The notes under the pieces were generated by a model. The model ran no database searches and was not told the origin of the DNA. It worked only from the letters and a program-made list of their open reading frames with translations. The position numbers and the translations under genes were made by a program. DNA of 64,000 nt from assembly GCA_023678885.1 (NCBI GenBank), contig CM043013.1, positions 11,316,791 to 11,380,790 of the forward strand, read 5' to 3'. This DNA comes from Pogostemon cablin. Taxonomy: Eukaryota; Streptophyta; Magnoliopsida; Lamiales; Lamiaceae. Positions 35,753 to 46,930 of this stretch are shown here, piece after piece (within the stretch, counting starts at the first letter, position 1; each line of letters opens with the position of its first letter).

Positions 35753-37734
35753 GCCCCTCCTTTTTAATATATTTTTAATAATGCAATTAATATTTTATTT
35801 TAAGTATTTTAATATTTAAAGTAATTAATATTTTAAATTCATAAATAAAATTGATCATTTTTAGGTTTAAATGACCAATTTAGAGAAAAGTTAAAAGTTA
35901 TGGTTTTATTTGTAGGTAAAATTAAATTTTTTGAGACTATAATAAATTAATTTTGTAAAAAACGATTTAGATTCTGAATTCTTATTCTTGTGGTGGCGCA
36001 TGTCTACTTGATATGGAAAACAGAGTTGATAATGGTATTGAAATAAATATTAATTCTTGATTCTGGAAAAATTTGAAGGATAGAATTGATATTAGAATTA
36101 AAATAATCATTCATAGTTTCATAAAAATTATGATAATCTAAATCTGCAGTTATAATTAAATTTATGAATCCTAAGTATTTCAAGAAGTAATAGGCTTTGT
36201 TTCTTAAGATTGATCATCTTCATCTTTTATTTTAATCATCATTTTATTCGTGGCCGGCATTTGAGTCTGATCCAGAGCATTATCTTCATCATCATCAATA
36301 GTCTCAAAGTCAACCAATTTATGCTTCCCTTTTGGAGTACTCATTTTATTTGAAAAAACATCATTCATGGAGGATCCTAAAGGCTGTATGTAAACATAAA
36401 AATAACAGTATAATATAACAGTTAGAAAAGATGGAACAAATCACCATAAATTCATTTTTAATTTTGAACTTCAATACCTTTTTTGCTTTTTTGATCTATT
36501 CGTTATAGCCTTAATCATAGTAGGATCTGAAGATACTTTCATCACTGTGTATACATTCCATTGACTACTTATATTTCTTTCAGAGATATGGAATCTAAAG
36601 ATAAACTTCGAACCAATAAGAGTGTCAAGCTCTTTAGAAAATGATCCAACCAAGTCCAGCTAATAAAAATATAAAAAGTTATAATAAAACATAGGATAGG
36701 TATAACAGGCACCAAACACAACATTAATTGTGTTGTTGCTTGCTTTCCCTTCTTCATCCATACAAAGTATTTTTAGGCCCCCTCCTTTTTAATATATTTT
36801 TAATAATGCAATTGATATTTTATTTTAAGTATTTTAATATTTAAAGTAATTAATATTTTAAACTCATAAATAAAATTGATCATTTTTAGGCTTAAATGAC
36901 CATTTTAGAGAAAAGTTAAAAGTTATAATTTTATTTGTAAGTAAAATTAAATTTTTTGAGACTATTTTGAATAAATTAATTTTGAATGAGACAATTTAGA
37001 TTTTGAATTCTTATTCTTGTGGTGGCGCATGTCTACTTGATATGGAAAATAGAGTCGGTAATGGTATTGAAATAAACATTAATTCTTGATTATAGAAATG
37101 TTAGAAGGATAGAATTGATAATAGAATTAAAATAATCATTCATAGTTTCATAAAAATTATGATAATCTAAATCGGTAGTTATAATTAAATTTATGAATAA
37201 AGCATAAGTATTTCATGAAGTAATAGGTTTTGTTTCTTAAGATTGATCATCTTCAACTTTTACTTGAATAATCCTTTTATTCGTGGCCGGCATTTGAGTC
37301 TGATTCAGAGCATTATCTTTTTCATCATCAATAGTCTCAAAGTCAACTAATTTACGCTTCCCTTTTGGAGTACTCATTTTATATAAAAAAATATCATTCA
37401 TGGAGGATCTTAAAGGTTGTATGTAAGCATAAACATAATAGTATAATATAACAGTTAGAAAAGATGGAGCAAATCACCATAAATTCATTTTTAATTTTGA
37501 ACTTCAATACCTTTTTCATTTTTGATCTATTCGTTATAGCCTTGATCATAGTAGGATCTGAAGATACTTTTATCACAGTGTATACATTCCATTGACTACT
37601 TATATTTCTTTCAGAGATATGGAATCTAAAGATAAACTTCGAACCAATAAGAGTGTTAAGCTCTTTAGGAAATGATCCAACCAAGTCCAGCTAATAAAAA
37701 AAATAAAAAAGAATTATAATAAAATATAGGATAG
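35687..37734. repeat. 1,024-bp tandem duplication inside Helitron B
   Basis: 35687-36710 and 36711-37734 align from ACCAAACACA(G/A)CATTAA, through the truncated helicase end and the last two RPA-like exons, to TATAACAGG. Helitron A has this region once. Small differences between units show that the duplication is not brand new. Confidence 0.85.
36204..36660 (-). pseudogene. duplicated last exons of the RPA-like gene (Helitron B)
   Basis: Within the first duplication unit. The exon at about 36481-36660 (GSFSKELDTLIGSKFIFRFH) and the terminal exon about 36204-36380 (MSTPKGKHKLVDFETIDDDE-type) repeat those at 37507-37690 and 37237-37400. It lacks all upstream exons, so it is an exon duplication downstream of the gene. 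Confidence 0.7.
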
Positions 37735-39837
37735 GTATAACAGGTATGTTGTATTTTGCAAACTAAATTCTAATTTATGTCATATCTTTCAGTCTTGTGA
37801 AAATTTGTAATATGTGAAATTTGATTAATGCAATTCTATTTTTTATAGATGTCAGTATATGAAAATTATAAAATACATTCTCAAGATTTTCAATGAGTTC
37901 TGCTGCTGCTTTTTTCAATGATTGATCTAATTTCTCTATCAAATACTATAAAGGAAGTACTTCCAGTTTCATCGGTAACCTTGAGATGAATTTTATATCT
38001 ATTGAAATGCAAAATAACTTAATAAAATTTTATTTGTCATTTTCAAAAGAAAATAGTAAATTTAAAAAAATTTGCTAAACTTTCAAAGAAAAAATAAAAC
38101 TTACTGTGGCACATGCACTAGTATGTCCTGCTTACACTTCTCACAGTAAGGGACTTTGATTTATCAATAACTTTCTAGGTGCATTTGTTACATCCATTAT
38201 AGTACCATCCACATTGAGTTTAGATCTTTTGAGCATTTGCAACAATAATGCAATGGCTTTCCTAAAAATCCATGATGAAAATATAAAATAACATAAGTTA
38301 TACAATAATTGTAATGCATTTTAACCTTTGTAAAAAAATATTTTAAAACAAAAAAAATTATAATGGAATATTTACATCCTTGATGTCTTGAATTTCTGCA
38401 AGATAGGTCACTTCTACATCTGGTGTAAATTCTTCAAAGACGAAGCTTCTACCAATATGATTTATATGAGACAGTCCAGACAATCTATCATGACCTATTA
38501 AACTCATGCTACATTTCTAAATGCATAAATATTAAAATTTATAGATATATATTTTTTTAAAAGAAAAATTCAATAAATGTAATGTATAGATTGAGCGCGA
38601 ACCTCTTTCGGAAATCATGAACTTTTTTTATATCTTCATTAATTGTTATCCTTGTTGCATTCCAAGAATTTGATATGTTTTTTCCTATAGCATATTTCAA
38701 AGAAAGTATGATTTAAATTTTTATATGATAATTATTATTGTTATTATTATTAAAACATATCTAAGAAATTAGAGGACAAATAATATATGATTAATGGCTA
38801 AATATATTAGAATAAACATCTAATGACATCTAAATACATACAGAATTATACATAAATAAAATGAGTTTAAAAAAAATGTACCTCTATATTTATTGTTGAT
38901 TTTGGCATACTCAAGAACAATAATAAGTGTTTGATTTGGATTGTGCCTCTTGTATTGCATCAATTGTCTAGCATATTCTCCCCACAATGTACAATTCAAG
39001 ATTGTGTGTCTTAAATTGATGTTAAAATTTTAATTAAAAAAACATTAAATATAAAAATTGAGTTAAAAAAATATGAATAAATATTTTAAAAGAAAGTTAC
39101 CGTTCATCTTCAAGTTCAATATCAATTTTATCTGTAGGCTTGCCCCTTGCACTAACACAAATTATATCTCCTATTTTTACCACCAAAGCAATTATGTCTG
39201 TGGATATTATCATTGTAAGAAAAAATAGAACCAATTTTTTTAAAAAGTATAATTAGTTTCTATTAAAAAAATATTAATAAACTTTTAAAACAATATATGA
39301 GTATTGTATCTCTAGTGTTGTCTTGAGAATTGATTGTATCAAAATCAATAAAATTTAAGCCAGTTTTGTTGGTTTCCAATGGCAAAGTCAATTGCACTAA
39401 CGTGTAATTATGGATGTTCAACTTGAATTCATGATTTGTAATAAGAACCGACCCAATATTTTCAGCAACATTAAAATTTGATATAATATATGTTGCCCCC
39501 TCACTTAACAATTTTCAAATTTTGAGATGTGATTATGACGAATTGTTGTTAGAATCTTCGAACCCTACACATATAATATAACAATAATTAAATAAAAAAT
39601 CTTATCATGTTAATAATCTAAAAGTTGTGGAAATATAAAATATACCATATACTTAAAAATATTTATTCATTATAATCAACTAAAATTTACCTTTTCATCC
39701 ATCATAATCATATCCAGATATGTTTTTTTGTCTGTATTATCAAGGTATGATATCCAAAGCCTCAAGCATTTAACTTCAATTCGCCAAGTCTCCTTTTGCA
39801 TAGTAATTTCAGACACAGGATCATAAATTGATGACAT
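37237..39837 (-). pseudogene. RPA70-like gene copy in Helitron B (decayed)
   Basis: Exon-by-exon counterpart of the Helitron A gene. Exon 1 (39691-39837) is open and one base shorter in the A-run than copy A, keeping the frame through TYLDMIMMDEK. Exon 2 (about 39285-39560) is largely open (TYIISNFNVAENIGSVLITN) but has lost the splice donor: CATAG|GTATG in A is CATATATTG here. Other exons carry indels (for example around 37905 and 38155). It is probably not functional. Confidence 0.7.
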
Positions 39838-39989
39838 GATTTAATAAAGAAAAAAATCGTATAAAGATTGCAATGAATGTAAAAAAAAAAATCACTATAG
39901 ATAAATATCGATCGATTGTATTATGTCATATACTTATATACAATGAATTTATATGATAAATATGGTAATAAATAATTTAAAACCAACAC

Positions 39990-41010
39990 CAAATTACTTT
40001 AAAAATATTAAATTTTAATAATATACTCCATTTTTCCAAAAATTATTAAAACTTAATTTAAATAATCAAACAACAACAAAAGTTTTTTGTTTCTTCATAA
40101 ATTTACCAAAAATTTATAACTAATCGATATTACTATGCCTTAATTAAAATTTATATGCTAAATATGAAAATAAATAATTTAAAATCCAATAAAAATAAAT
40201 AATTTAAAATACACACAAAATTTACAGATTAAATCAAAAATATTTAAAGTATTAAATTTAATTACTTACATAAACTTTTATAAGAAAATTACTTAAAATA
40301 ATCTTATTACATAATACTATAAATTTATCAAAACTTTATAACTAATTGATTCGATTATACTATGCCTTAATTAAAATTTATATGCTAAATATGGAAATAA
40401 ATAATTTAAAATACACACCAAATTTATAGATTAAATAAAAAATATTTAAAGTATTAAATTTAACTACTTACATAAACTTTTATAAGAAAATTACTTAAAA
40501 TAATATTAAAAAATTACTTAAAATAATCTTATTGCATAATACTATAAATTTACCAAAACTTTATAACGATTGTACCATACCTTAATTAAAATGTATATAC
40601 TAAATATGAAAATAAATAATTTAAAATTCAATGAAAATAAATAATTTACCAAAACTGTATAACTAATCGATTGTACATACCTTAATTAAAATGTACATGT
40701 TAAATATGAAAATAAATAATTTAAAATCCAATGAAAATAAATAATTTAAAATTCACACAAAATTTATGGATTAAATAAAAAAATATTTAAAGTATTAAAT
40801 TAAATTACTTATATAAACTTAAAATAATATTATTATGTATTAATGGTAGGATATAAAAAAATATTTAAAGTATTAAATTAAATTACTTATATATAAACTT
40901 AAAATAATATTATTATTATGTATTAATAGTAAGATTATTAAATATTTAAATTAAGATGTATTAATAGTAGGATTACAAAATATTAATTATTTTAAATTAA
41001 ATTAAATTAA
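39990..41010. repeat. AT-rich tandem repeats in Helitron B
   Basis: Units marked by ACTAATCGAT...ATGCCTTAATTAAAATTTATATGCTAAATATG recur at about 40119, 40342, 40565 and 40668 with variable length. There are roughly twice as many as in Helitron A. Confidence 0.7.
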
Positions 41011-41167
41011 ATTAAATATACATTAATTGTGGGATTAACGTGGGAGCGCCACATACACAAAATTTTTCAAGGAGCAGCGTGGCGCCGCCACTTCACAATT
41101 TCAAAAAAATATATTTTTAACAAACACTTGTAATAATAAATTAATAATAAATTAATAGTATTAATGA

Positions 41168-41401
41168 TATCTTTGTAGTTACTTTTTCCTAAGTCTAACT
41201 TAACACGAATTTCGAGTTGCTAGTGACTTTTCTCTAATCATATTAAATTAAAATACTTAATATAGCATAAATGCTAGTGCTTATTTAATAAATACTCTTA
41301 AAACTAATATTATTCATCCAGCAGTTCAGTTCAGTTCAGTTCTTACATATAATCTACAAAGGATTCAAACAAAACATCTTCATCTTAGTAGTTAACCCTA
41401 A
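41168..41401. other. spacer between Helitron B and XTH gene 1
   Basis: 234 bp containing the probable 3' UTR of XTH gene 1 on the minus strand. A small (CAGTT)n-like run (CAGTTCAGTTCAGTTCAGTT) is at about 41322-41341. Nothing else seen. Confidence 0.5.
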
Positions 41402-43648
41402 TTAATTAAGGTAGCATTCAGGAGGAAAACCTTGTGGGAATCGCTTGGAATCAGTGCAGTAGTTATAGATCATGAAATTCTTTTGGACCCATTTGATTTT
41501 ATCTGCACTGTAAGGGCCCAATGGGCTACTATTAGGCCCTATTGATGTGCAATTTGTGCAGGCTTCTGCGTGGAAGTTTCTGTATGAGGCTGAGAATGGG
41601 GCCTGGGCCCAATTAGTCTTGATAAGCCCACCTCTTGTGGCCCATTCATCAGCGTTCCATATGCTGGAGTGTACCTTCATGGCCTTTTTTGTGGGGAATG
41701 GAACACCTTTGTTTTCCAGGTTCTTGAATTCTCTTATTGGAATTTTGTCCACTGAAAACCTATCAAATCAATAACTATTAAACGTGAAATATATTTACAA
41801 ATGGAATATAGTACGTAGATTGAATGAGGAAATAGGTGATCCATTTATTTTAAGCATGATTATGGTCACACGGGAGATATTACATTAAACGAGTAGTATT
41901 ATGTGGAATCGTCCAAGTTTCGCGAGACTATTATATAATTTTGTAATTAATTGTCACTTTTTATTATAAAATATTAGTCTCCCTGTCCCAATGAGTTTTA
42001 TTTTTCTATTTTGGGCATTTATAATAGTCTATCTGTCCCAATGAGTTTTATTTTTCTATTTTGGGCATTTATAATAGTCTCCCTGTCCCAATGAGTTTTA
42101 TTTTTCTATTTTGGGCTTTCATTTCCGAGGGTCTCATTTCACTTCACTTTTAGGACCACACACACTCTAATAGACTAATACAATTAAAATATGGCTTACA
42201 TACCCTCTAATATAACTACCCACTACAAATTAAATAATACTCCCTCCGTCCTACAGAAGTTGTGACATTTTCTTTCTTGGATTGTCCCATAAAAGTTGTT
42301 ACATTTCTTTTAAAGCATATAGAACCCACATAAAAATATTACTCCCTCCGTCCCGGGTATTTTTACCCGTTTGTACAGGCACGGAGATTAAGACGTTTTA
42401 TTTTTTTAATATATAATGTAAGAGAAAGTAGGGATAAATTAGTAATTTAAAAAGAAAAAGTGAATAAAGTTATTGGGAATGATGAATAAAGTGTAAAAAA
42501 GTAATTAAAGTTGTTGGGATTGTAAAAAGTAGGTAATAAAATATTATGTATTTTTGCCAAAAATTGAATGGGTAAAAATACGTGGGACACCCCAAAATGG
42601 AAAGTGGGTAAAAATACGTGGGACGGAGGGAGTAACATATTCACATGGATCCACACATACTCTACACACACCACTAATACACCTACCAACTACACATTAA
42701 ATATTATTTCTCACTTTACTTTACATTAAAATATTATACTCCTTAATCTCCGTGCAAAAAAAAAAATGTAACAACTTTAATGAGACGGAAGAAGTAATAA
42801 TTTATGTGCAAAAATCAAATTGATTCCTTTAGGACAGGGAGTATCACTTTGCTTTTAAAAAGTTATAACTTTTTTTTAAAATTATTTATAAAATGATTCA
42901 CTGCATCACTTCACTTCCATTAAATATCACTTTTCAATTGAATTGTGAAAACACCAACCAATAAGAAATATTGTGGAATAGAAAATTTGAATCGATATCA
43001 CACTTAATTCCGTCTCACGAAAATCATTCCGAGTGGTGCTGCACAAGTGTTTGCCTACATTAAAAATTAGTGAATCGATGTATAGAGAGTGAGATATACT
43101 TACAGAATAGTTTGAGGATTCCAGAGAATAGAGTAGGTATGAAAATCAAGTGTTGGATCAAACCAGAGGTGAAATTGCTGCTCTCTGTCTCCTCTTCCAT
43201 CAACATACACATTGGTATGAACAGTGTAGGGCTCCCTACTCAGATTTCCCAAGAACTCAAAATCTATCTCATCATGATCACTCCCTCCTTCAGAGGACAT
43301 CTACAAGTTCAAATCAATAACAAATTAATTAAACAAATTACAAGACGCCATAAGAAGATCACAATATATTACATAAAGTGCAGTAACGGTTCCAGCAGAA
43401 TTCCCAGGAACAAGCTTCAGCTGCATGTCCATCTTCCCGAACAAGTATTGGTTCCTGGATTCGAAACCCGACCCGGATTGGGCGTCCAGGGTCAGAGTGA
43501 GGAGATCCCCATTGTCCAGGATCTTACCACGATCTCCACCCCAAGTGATGTCCAAATCCTGGAAATTGCTGCATGTTGTTGAAGCTGTTAGCAACAAAGT
43601 TAAGAACAAAACTAGTAGTGCTTTCTTTGGACAAGAAAACAGTGCCAT
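41402..43648 (-). CDS. XTH: Xyloglucan endotransglucosylase/hydrolase (XTH gene 1)
   Basis: Three exons: 43373-43648 (92 codons), 43104-43300 and 41402-41759, giving 276 residues. Splice sites are TTTAT|GTAATA, TGTAG|ATG, ATTCT|GTAAGT and GATAG|GTTTTC. It has an N-terminal signal peptide (about residues 9-27), then the GH16 domain with the catalytic motif HDEIDFEFLGN. E103 is the nucleophile and E107 the acid/base, with an N-glycosylation site NLS at 111-113. A C-terminal XET_C domain has WATRGGLIKTNW, KNFMIYNYCTDSKRF and ECYLN. XTHs cut and rejoin wall xyloglucan in the apoplast. Length is normal. An in-frame ATG at 43681 would add 11 residues before the signal peptide and is less likely. 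Intron 2 (41760-43103) is swollen by MITEs. Confidence 0.93.
42240..42794. mobile_element. middle MITE in XTH intron 2
   Basis: Ends CTCCCTCCGTCCTACAGAAGTTGTGACAT and ATGTAACAACTTTAATGAGACGGAAGAAG form the inverted repeat, with TA on both sides (42238-42239 and 42795-42796). It is split by the inner MITE. Confidence 0.75.
42342..42632. mobile_element. inner Stowaway-type MITE in XTH intron 2
   Basis: Inverted repeats CTCCCTCCGTCCC...GGGTATTTTTACCC and GGGTAAAAATACGTGGGACGGAGGGAG, with TA on both sides. 291 bp, non-coding, with the cleanest ends of the three, so probably the youngest. Confidence 0.85.
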
Positions 43649-44243
43649 TTTTGGTGATGCTTGTTTCAGATATATCATCAAGATTTAATTACAAGAGCAA
43701 GAGGGGTGTTATAAATATGTACTATTATGGAGAGAGAGAGAGAAGGGACAAAATACGTGGGGTTGTGGTTTTGTAAGAAGATGACATGTGGAAGTGTGAT
43801 CAAGCAGCAGCTGGAGTTGTTAACAGCTAGCTCTCTGAAAGCTGATAAGCAGAGAGGTTGTTAGCTGGATCAATTAACTAGTTTTTCGATTAAAAAAAAT
43901 TATTTTGAAACAAATTACACACGTGTGTGTATACTCTGGATAATGAGTTAGATAGAATTGAGTAAAGTGGGAGAAAGTGATAGATTTTTTTTTTTTTTTT
44001 TTTTTGACGGAAGAAAAGTGAGAGATGTGGGAATTGTGAAATTGGAAGTTTGTGCCGACTATATTACCATACAACGTTTTTAGTTCCAATTATAATCTCT
44101 TTTTTTCTTTTGTAGGATGTGGACAATGGAGTTCACTCACTCCTTATGCATGAATGTCTCCTCCTCATTCATTATTCATGTGACCACCTTTGAAATTTCC
44201 ACTCATCACATTTTATAATTTATCCCTTAATTAATTTCATGCA
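43649..44243. promoter_or_regulatory. upstream region of XTH gene 1
   Basis: Contains a (GA)n run at 43730-43742, TATAAATA-like sequence at 43710-43717 and a T23 homopolymer at about 43985-44005. No other gene is seen. The GA run next to the start could be 5' UTR on the minus strand. Promoter assignment rests only on position. Confidence 0.35.
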
Positions 44244-44754
44244 CTGACACGACCCATCTTACATAACTTATAATTTAAATACTAATTAACATAAATACCA
44301 TAATTATAAAAATCTGCACATATTTTTTCTTTCTCACATAAAATATTCGTAACTGAAATCATAATTTAACATACGTCACAAGTTTCTGACACGACATCAA
44401 TCAGTTTGTGTGTGATAATACTTATTATTATATTACATAACAAAACATCAGCGAAAACAAAATAAACCCACGACCTAGCCCAACAGGTCGTCATCTATGT
44501 ACATCCACTTAAAATCTTGAAGGAACTCTACAGCTTGCACAAAACACAACATAATTCAATCATCAGCAGGCTCAACTACAATGCATAAACTAGTGAGACA
44601 AAAAATCTCAGTAAGCAAAAATCATGCATGACAATGCATGAAAATGCATTTAGTTTTCTATCGCCTATTTCCTAATTTTTCTAGTTGGTCTCTTTTATTT
44701 TGAAAGTTGTTCACGTTGCGGGATCCTCAACATAAATGAGATTATGTTACACTT

Positions 44755-45800
44755 TACAGTAACACTTTTATTATATATAACACGTAATTGTAACATTATT
44801 TAAATTGTAATAATATGTAACACTTGTTTTATATGCAACATCAATAAGTAACATTTTTATAAAAGTAACACTTTTTAAATAACACTTTATAAATATAACA
44901 CTTTTCAGATTACACTTTTTTATATGTAACATTTTAGTAGTAACATTTTTCATATATTACACCTTTTTATGTAACACTATGAAATATTAATTAACACTAT
45001 CATATTACACTTTTAAATACATAACATTTTATATAAATGAAATATGCAATATATTTTATATAGTTTAAATAATTAAAAAAAAGTAACACGCTATTAAACA
45101 ATTAATATATTTTACGAGTTGAAAAAAAATATATGCTCATATCAATAAAATGTTTATTATGTAAAATATTTATTATGATATATAAAAATATTAATAATGT
45201 ATGAAAAAAATATATTTATATTTATTTTAAATAATTTTAATACATATAAATTTATATAAAATAAAAATATATTTTAATTATATATAATATGATTATTTTT
45301 AATTATTTAAATTATTATATTTCTTGATAAAATTATATCGTATAATATAATAATTTTTTAAAATTAGTTAGTATAATGTATTAGATGGCTTTAAAAATTA
45401 CTCCATATTTTAATAAATTAAATAAAAAGTGTTGAAATCATGTTTAATAAAATAGAAACTCAAAAAATAATTAAAGTTATAGTTAGTCAAGGTGGTAGAA
45501 GTAACTTATTCTAATTAAGAGGTCAATGGTTCAAACTTAGAAAGTGTATTTTTTCCCTAATAAAATGTGTTATATATAAAGAACATCACATGTAACATTT
45601 ATAAAGTGTTAAATAAAATTTTTCATCTATTGTAATTTTTTTTAATGTGTTATTAATGATCGAAATAGTGTTGCCTTAGACAATAAGCAGCATGAGCAAA
45701 CATTGCACAGTAAAAAATATTACATATTATCTACAATAATATTTTTTTACTATTAAATAACAATTTTGACGTGTTATATAAAGTAAGTTATGTTGTAGTG
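44755..45800. mobile_element. possible CACTA-type transposon remnant
   Basis: The left part (44755-45030) holds many irregular copies of GTAACACTTTT / TAACATTTTT. The right end reads GTTATATAAAGTAAGTTATGTTGTAGTG, whose complement starts CACTACAACATAAC, a typical CACTA terminus. Subterminal repeats fit that superfamily. The opposite CACTA end is not clear and there is no transposase. Confidence 0.4.
45484..45560 (+). mobile_element. possible tRNA-derived SINE head
   Basis: GTCAAGGTGGTAGAAGTAA resembles a polymerase III A box and AATGGTTCAAAC a B box, spaced about 45 bp apart as in plant SINEs. No A-tail or target duplication was identified. Confidence 0.35.
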
Positions 45801-46022
45801 ACAAACTTATGATATGCACCCTAAATGAGCTCAATAGACACACACTGTTGGATCGATTTTTTCGATCCCTGAATATAGTGCTTTTACTATTAAATAATAA
45901 TTTTGACGTGTTATATAAAGTAAGTTATGTTGTAGTGACAAACTTATGATATGCACCCTAAATGAGCTCAATAGACACACACACTGTTGGATCGATTTTT
46001 TCGATCCCTGAATATAGTGCAT
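45749..46022. repeat. 137-bp tandem duplication
   Basis: ACTATTAAATAA(C/T)AATTTTGACG...GTTGTAGTGACAAAC...CACTGTTGGATCGATTTTTTCGATCCCTGAATATAGTGC occurs twice, starting at 45749 and 45886, with few differences. The duplication copies the CACTA-like end together with flanking LTR sequence. Confidence 0.85.
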
Positions 46023-46152
46023 GGAACGATTTTTCTGAACCTTGACAGAGTATTGGGGATGATTTTTTTGAACCCCGAGTAAAATTTTGGGAATGATTTT
46101 TTTAAATCCTGAATAAAGTATCCGGAATGATTTTTTCGAACCCTGACAAAGA
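45999..46152. repeat. about 33-bp degenerate tandem repeats
   Basis: Four to five units of the form GAATGATTTTTTCGAACCCTGA(C/A)...AGTAT. The periodicity gives rise to overlapping minus-strand frames (45831-46174) rich in KK.S motifs, which are not genes. Confidence 0.7.
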
Positions 46153-46930
46153 TGCATATATAGTGGCCACACATACCACTAGTATCTTATTAATTTTGGG
46201 GAAAACACTTTTCATGATTATGCATGGTATGCAACCAGGACAATTAAATATGCATCATAAACCATTTACGACATCAATATCAACATTTAATCACAATAAA
46301 GCAACAACTTAACTTCAATTCACACAAATCCACTTCTGAAACAACAACTTCACCCAATCACATAAATCTATTTATAGAATAACAACTTCACCTTAGATCA
46401 CACGATCTCTTTTAAAAATAACAACTTCATCTCGAATCACATAAATTCTTATAAATAATATCTTCTCAGATCATACAGATATAGATTCAACAGTTTCTGT
46501 TCACAAAATTCTATATTGGACAATGATATTATTTCAAATCACATAAATTCATAACTTGTATTGCAAATTTATCACAAATAATTTACAAATAATATTATTG
46601 AATATGAACTCTACTTTCCCCAAATCACATAAATCCACAACTTTTATCACAAATTAATCCCAAATAATTTATAACATAATTAAACTAATCACAAATAATT
46701 CACAACATAATTATCGCATATTAATCATAAATAATTCACACACAACATTTTTATGCATTGTAGTTGGACTTCTACTTACCTGAACTCCAAATAGCAATAA
46801 CACTATAAACCTTATGAAGAACTATCACTATTCTCCTCCGTTCCGGCACGCTCCCACCTTTCTCTCTTCTTTCCTTCCCTCTTCTCTCTTTCTTTCTTTC
46901 TTTTTTTTTTTCTCTTCAAATCGCGAACTG

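Larger units (their letters stand above)
35412..41167 (-). mobile_element. Helitron B (minus strand)
   Basis: Same orientation and family as Helitron A. The minus-strand 5' end is TCATTAATACTATTAATTTA. The 3' end is CCCGTGTAATACACGGG, a clean 7-bp-stem hairpin at 35424-35440, followed by GAAACATACTAG. Flanking A and T bases are as expected. At 5,756 bp it is longer than A because of a 1,024-bp internal duplication and more AT-rich tandem repeats. It has no Rep or helicase core. Confidence 0.85.
41978..42842. mobile_element. outer MITE in XTH intron 2, with 50-bp triplication at its left end
   Basis: The left end CTCCCTGTCCCAATGAG and right end CTTTAGGACAGGGAG are inverted repeats with TA at the right flank. 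The left end is present three times in 50-bp direct repeats (starting about 41978, 42028 and 42078). Two further MITEs lie within it. Confidence 0.65.
44244..46930. mobile_element. Gypsy-LTR-like debris with internal insertions
   Basis: 44244-44640 (TGACACGACCC..., CCCACGACCTAGCCCAACAGG, ATCTCAGTAAGCAAAAATCATGCATG) and 46150-46930 (CAATTTAATCATAAATAATTCACA-type AT-rich sequence ending in CTCCGTTCCGGCACGCTCCCACC) look like two parts of one Ty3/Gypsy LTR, resembling the fragment at 63440-64000. The middle is filled with other repeats. No LTR pair or target duplication was found, so limits are approximate. Confidence 0.3.

Noticed and set aside
45831..46174. Two minus-strand frames with repeating QKN/KKS motifs
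   Set aside because: They arise from a 33-bp tandem repeat and a 137-bp duplication; no start context or domain.
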